NCBI RefSeq assembly: GCF_028416575.1
Contig: NZ_JAMQKB010000005.1
Span: 115,376-179,375 of the forward strand
DNA length: 64,000 nt
Reading direction: 5' to 3'
DNA from: Terrihalobacillus insolitus
Lineage (GTDB): Bacteria > Bacillota > Bacilli > Bacillales > Amphibacillaceae
Part shown: piece by piece, positions 62,131 to 64,000 of the stretch
How the letters are laid out: each line of letters opens with the position of its first letter
Position numbering within the stretch: position 1 is the first letter of the stretch
Translations under genes and position numbers: made by a program
Notes under the pieces: generated by a model
The model's database searches: none
What the model saw: the letters and a program-made list of their open reading frames with translations, nothing else
Told to the model about the DNA's origin: nothing

Positions 62131-62970
62131 ATGAATTCAGCTATTCTTCATAACGGGCAGGTGATAACAGCTAGAGAATATAATACCGACGTTCACGGGA
62201 CCCGTTTGTTTTGTATTGATAAGTCTTGTAAGGTACCAGTCATTTTTGTTCCAGGTAATGAGAATGTTTCGCCTTATTTTAAAACAACAGGAAAGCACGA
62301 TTCCAAACATAATGAAGGTTGTGGTTTCTACAAACCGCTTACTTTCGTTGAATCAGTGAAGAAGGTAGAGGAGTACCAGGGAGACTTATTAGATAAAGGT
62401 ATGAAAGAAACTTTAGTTAGAATAAATCTCAACAAGCTAGATCCGGATTATGAGAGCAAAGTTGCTGAAAGAGAACAGTCGGATAAAAAGAAACAGGACC
62501 CTAGTGAAGTTAAGATAAAGCAAGATAATGAAACCCCATCAAGCATTAGTTCACTTAAGTCAATCGTAAAGCTAATGGTGTCTTATGAACCTGACGTACT
62601 TAGCTCTATTCTAGTTAATGTGAAAGGTCAGAAGGTGCCGATATCTTCTTTAATTGTAGACCAGGAGAAAGCTCATAACCTTTTATGGAAAGAGGAAATG
62701 CTGCCGAAAGTTGGTTATTTCGTATACGGAGTAGTTGATGCGATTCTTCGGAGAGAGAGAGTAATTTATATTAATTTTAAACCAGTAAATAACGTATTAT
62801 TTTCTTTAATGGTCTTTGATCGTTATTTTAAACACTTTACCTATACCGATGAGGAATTAATGGGGAAGAATATATTAGCTTGGGGCCATTTAAGCAAAAA
62901 TACTTATAATGATAAAAACACAACGGAAATGGCAATAAAATCGGATAAATATATAGAATTTCTAAAGTGA
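62131..62970 (+). CDS. Hypothetical protein with CoiA-like N-terminus
   Basis: A 279-residue protein; start at 62131 after AAGGAGG. The N-terminal 60 residues (FCIDKSCKVPVIFVPG, SPYFKTTGKHDSKHNEGCGFY) have the Cys/His zinc-like layout seen at the start of competence protein CoiA and related plasmid proteins. The rest is unassigned. Probably in one operon with topB. Confidence 0.65.
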   Translation: MNSAILHNGQVITAREYNTDVHGTRLFCIDKSCKVPVIFVPGNENVSPYFKTTGKHDSKHNEGCGFYKPLTFVESVKKVEEYQGDLLDKGMKETLVRINLNKLDPDYESKVAEREQSDKKKQDPSEVKIKQDNETPSSISSLKSIVKLMVSYEPDVLSSILVNVKGQKVPISSLIVDQEKAHNLLWKEEMLPKVGYFVYGVVDAILRRERVIYINFKPVNNVLFSLMVFDRYFKHFTYTDEELMGKNILAWGHLSKNTYNDKNTTEMAIKSDKYIEFLK

Positions 62971-63046
62971 ACCAGCAGTAACTCAAAAAGTATAATAATG
63001 TCACTGTTATACCTTTATGCTTAAAGAAAAGGTGAGGGTAACAATC

Positions 63047-63403
63047 ATGTACTACATAGATATTAAATCAATTGAAGACCATTCATCCACTGAACCGTTT
63101 CATACAAGGGTAAGGATTGTGCCAGCAGATAAGTCAGTAGAGAACCAATTAATGAATAGTATTGGCTGGACTCCTTCTTTTTTTGTTAAAACGTATTACA
63201 ATCCATTGTTTTGGTTGTTTACCCTTTCCTCCCTTCTTGTATATGTGGGGGATAGTCCTTCCGCAATAACAACGAACCAATCACTATTGGTCAATGAGGA
63301 TATGGTATTTCGATTTAAAAAGCGAAAAGTGCGAACCTTGTTTGAAAGGAAAGTAGATAGTGTATTGATGAAGTTTCTTGATAACCATGTAAGGATAGAA
63401 TAA
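63047..63403 (+). CDS. Hypothetical protein
   Basis: A 118-residue protein with start at 63047 after GGTGAGGG. One hydrophobic segment (NPLFWLFTLSSLLVYVGDS). No family recognised. Next to a 58-residue membrane protein. Confidence 0.6.
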   Translation: MYYIDIKSIEDHSSTEPFHTRVRIVPADKSVENQLMNSIGWTPSFFVKTYYNPLFWLFTLSSLLVYVGDSPSAITTNQSLLVNEDMVFRFKKRKVRTLFERKVDSVLMKFLDNHVRIE

Positions 63404-63417
63404 AGGCGGTGTATAAG

Positions 63418-63594
63418 GTGGAAAGTATCTTACAAGCAATAGAGTGGTTTCAATCCCTGGACACCATACCAATGATGATAGTATTGGGGATTATTATAGC
63501 CATATTATTAAAGGTAGCAAAATTTGTATCAAGAATAGTAGCACTTATCTTTGGTTTGATTGGATTAGCAAAGATGTACCTCATGTTTTTTTAG
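63418..63594 (+). CDS. Tiny membrane protein
   Basis: A 58-residue protein with GTG start after AAGGCGG. One long or two short transmembrane helices (IPMMIVLGIIIAILLKVA, IVALIFGLIGLAKMYLMFF). Function unknown; small hydrophobic proteins are common in transfer operons. Confidence 0.6.
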   Translation: MESILQAIEWFQSLDTIPMMIVLGIIIAILLKVAKFVSRIVALIFGLIGLAKMYLMFF

Positions 63595-63600
63595 AAGAGT

Positions 63601-63700
63601 CTAATCAAACCAACTTCTGTCCTTTGGTGTAAAGGGCTTTGCTAAATCGCCCATATACCTAGACAATCGCTCTCTGATAAGGTCTCTTAGCTGTTCTAAT
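63601..63700 (-). pseudogene. C-terminal stump of a gene interrupted by an IS
   Basis: The minus strand reads LEQLRDLIRERLSRYMGDLA and ends KDRSWFD at 63601. This looks like a true protein end, but its beginning runs into the IS3-type element. Family unknown. The junction appears to be around 63700-63720. Confidence 0.4.
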
Positions 63701-63789
63701 GTAAGTGTTGGATAGGTTACACTTAGTTGGACAGACTCATTAAGGTCATGTAAACTTGATTCAATACAAAGTCGGAGGAGAATCAATTT

Positions 63790-64000
63790 ATGGCCAAAAG
63801 AGAAAGAAGAACATTCTCAAAAGAGTTTAAAGAACAAATTGTCCGGCTGCACCTTTCAGGTAAACCCAGAAGCGAAATTATCAAAGAATACGAGCTGACG
63901 CCATCTGCCTTTGATACGTGGGTACGCCGACATAAATCAACTGGATCATTTGAAGAGAAAGACAATAGAACTCCAGAGCAGGATGAGTTAATCAATCTAC
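63790..64000 (+). CDS. IS3-family transposase OrfA (partial, runs off window)
   Basis: From ATG at 63790 (GGAGGAGAATC upstream) the protein opens MAKRERRTFSKEFKEQIVRL and continues with SEIIKEYELTPSAFDTWV, the helix-turn-helix of IS3-family OrfA proteins. The gene is cut by the window end; OrfB should follow with programmed frameshifting. Confidence 0.9.
   Translation, partial: MAKRERRTFSKEFKEQIVRLHLSGKPRSEIIKEYELTPSAFDTWVRRHKSTGSFEEKDNRTPEQDELINL

Overview
The window is low-GC DNA from a spore-forming member of the Bacillaceae. It carries a complete GerA/GerB/GerC spore-germination operon, AGGAGG-type ribosome binding sites, TTG/GTG starts and sigma-A promoters. The presence of two replication-initiator genes with iteron arrays, ssb, radC, topoisomerase III, an ArdC-like protein, orphan DNA methyltransferases and an arbitrium (AimR/AimP) pair suggests a large plasmid or plasmid-like conjugative element loaded with accessory genes. 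No rRNA, tRNA or CRISPR array was seen.

Layout. 1-3.0 kb is a graveyard: an IS4-family transposase tail, two small CX3C helical proteins, a frameshifted membrane-protein gene and a scrap of a group II intron maturase. 3.07-6.9 kb is the germinant-receptor operon. 7.2-10.4 kb holds a Tn3 transposase scrap, a 248-bp pair of Tn7-like transposon ends, an N-terminally truncated tnsD and an intact-looking tnsE. 10.5-16.7 kb is a persulfide/sulfur detoxification cluster (membrane rhodanese, CstR, DsrE-like proteins, rhodanese, TusA-rhodanese, persulfide dioxygenase-rhodanese, TusA, TauE exporter, methyltransferase, DUF302) with CstR-type operators. 17.4-21.2 kb is a redox module (membrane protein, CcdA, TlpA/ResA-like protein, two-component system). 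21.3-24.4 kb holds a Tn3 tail, a truncated second copy of the TauE-methyltransferase-DUF302 block and two gene stumps joined end to end. 24.9-28.7 kb is a methionine-rich envelope locus with its own two-component system, probably copper or silver responsive.

From about 29 kb the DNA is plasmid backbone, almost all on the + strand: hypothetical proteins, a solitary DndC-like sulfurtransferase, RadC, SSB, an adenine-type methyltransferase, an LPD1-metalloprotease protein, a C5-methyltransferase, a Rep protein with iterons inside its own gene, a DnaA-N-domain Rep followed by a second iteron array, an ArdC-like protein, a large helicase interrupted by a group II intron, AimR/AimP, a probable start of the transfer region, a REC-domain protein, DUF2325, topoisomerase III and small membrane proteins. 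An IS3-family element begins at the right edge.

Best finds. (1) A 1602-bp transposase-less Tn7-like element at 43751-45352 has TGTGG...CCACA termini, four plus three TnsB-like sites and a perfect 5-bp target duplication (GGTTT), with cadC-cadD as cargo. (2) Three near-identical promoter-leader modules (around 30.2, 35.0 and 47.1 kb) each have a sigma-A promoter with 17-bp spacing, a small hairpin, the invariant sequence AGCGGGT and a terminator-like hairpin. They look like copies of an attenuator or antitermination RNA. (3) An arbitrium receptor/peptide pair sits on a plasmid-type backbone. (4) There are three separate iteron-like arrays. (5) A 2.5-kb group II intron splits a helicase gene between its ATPase motifs.
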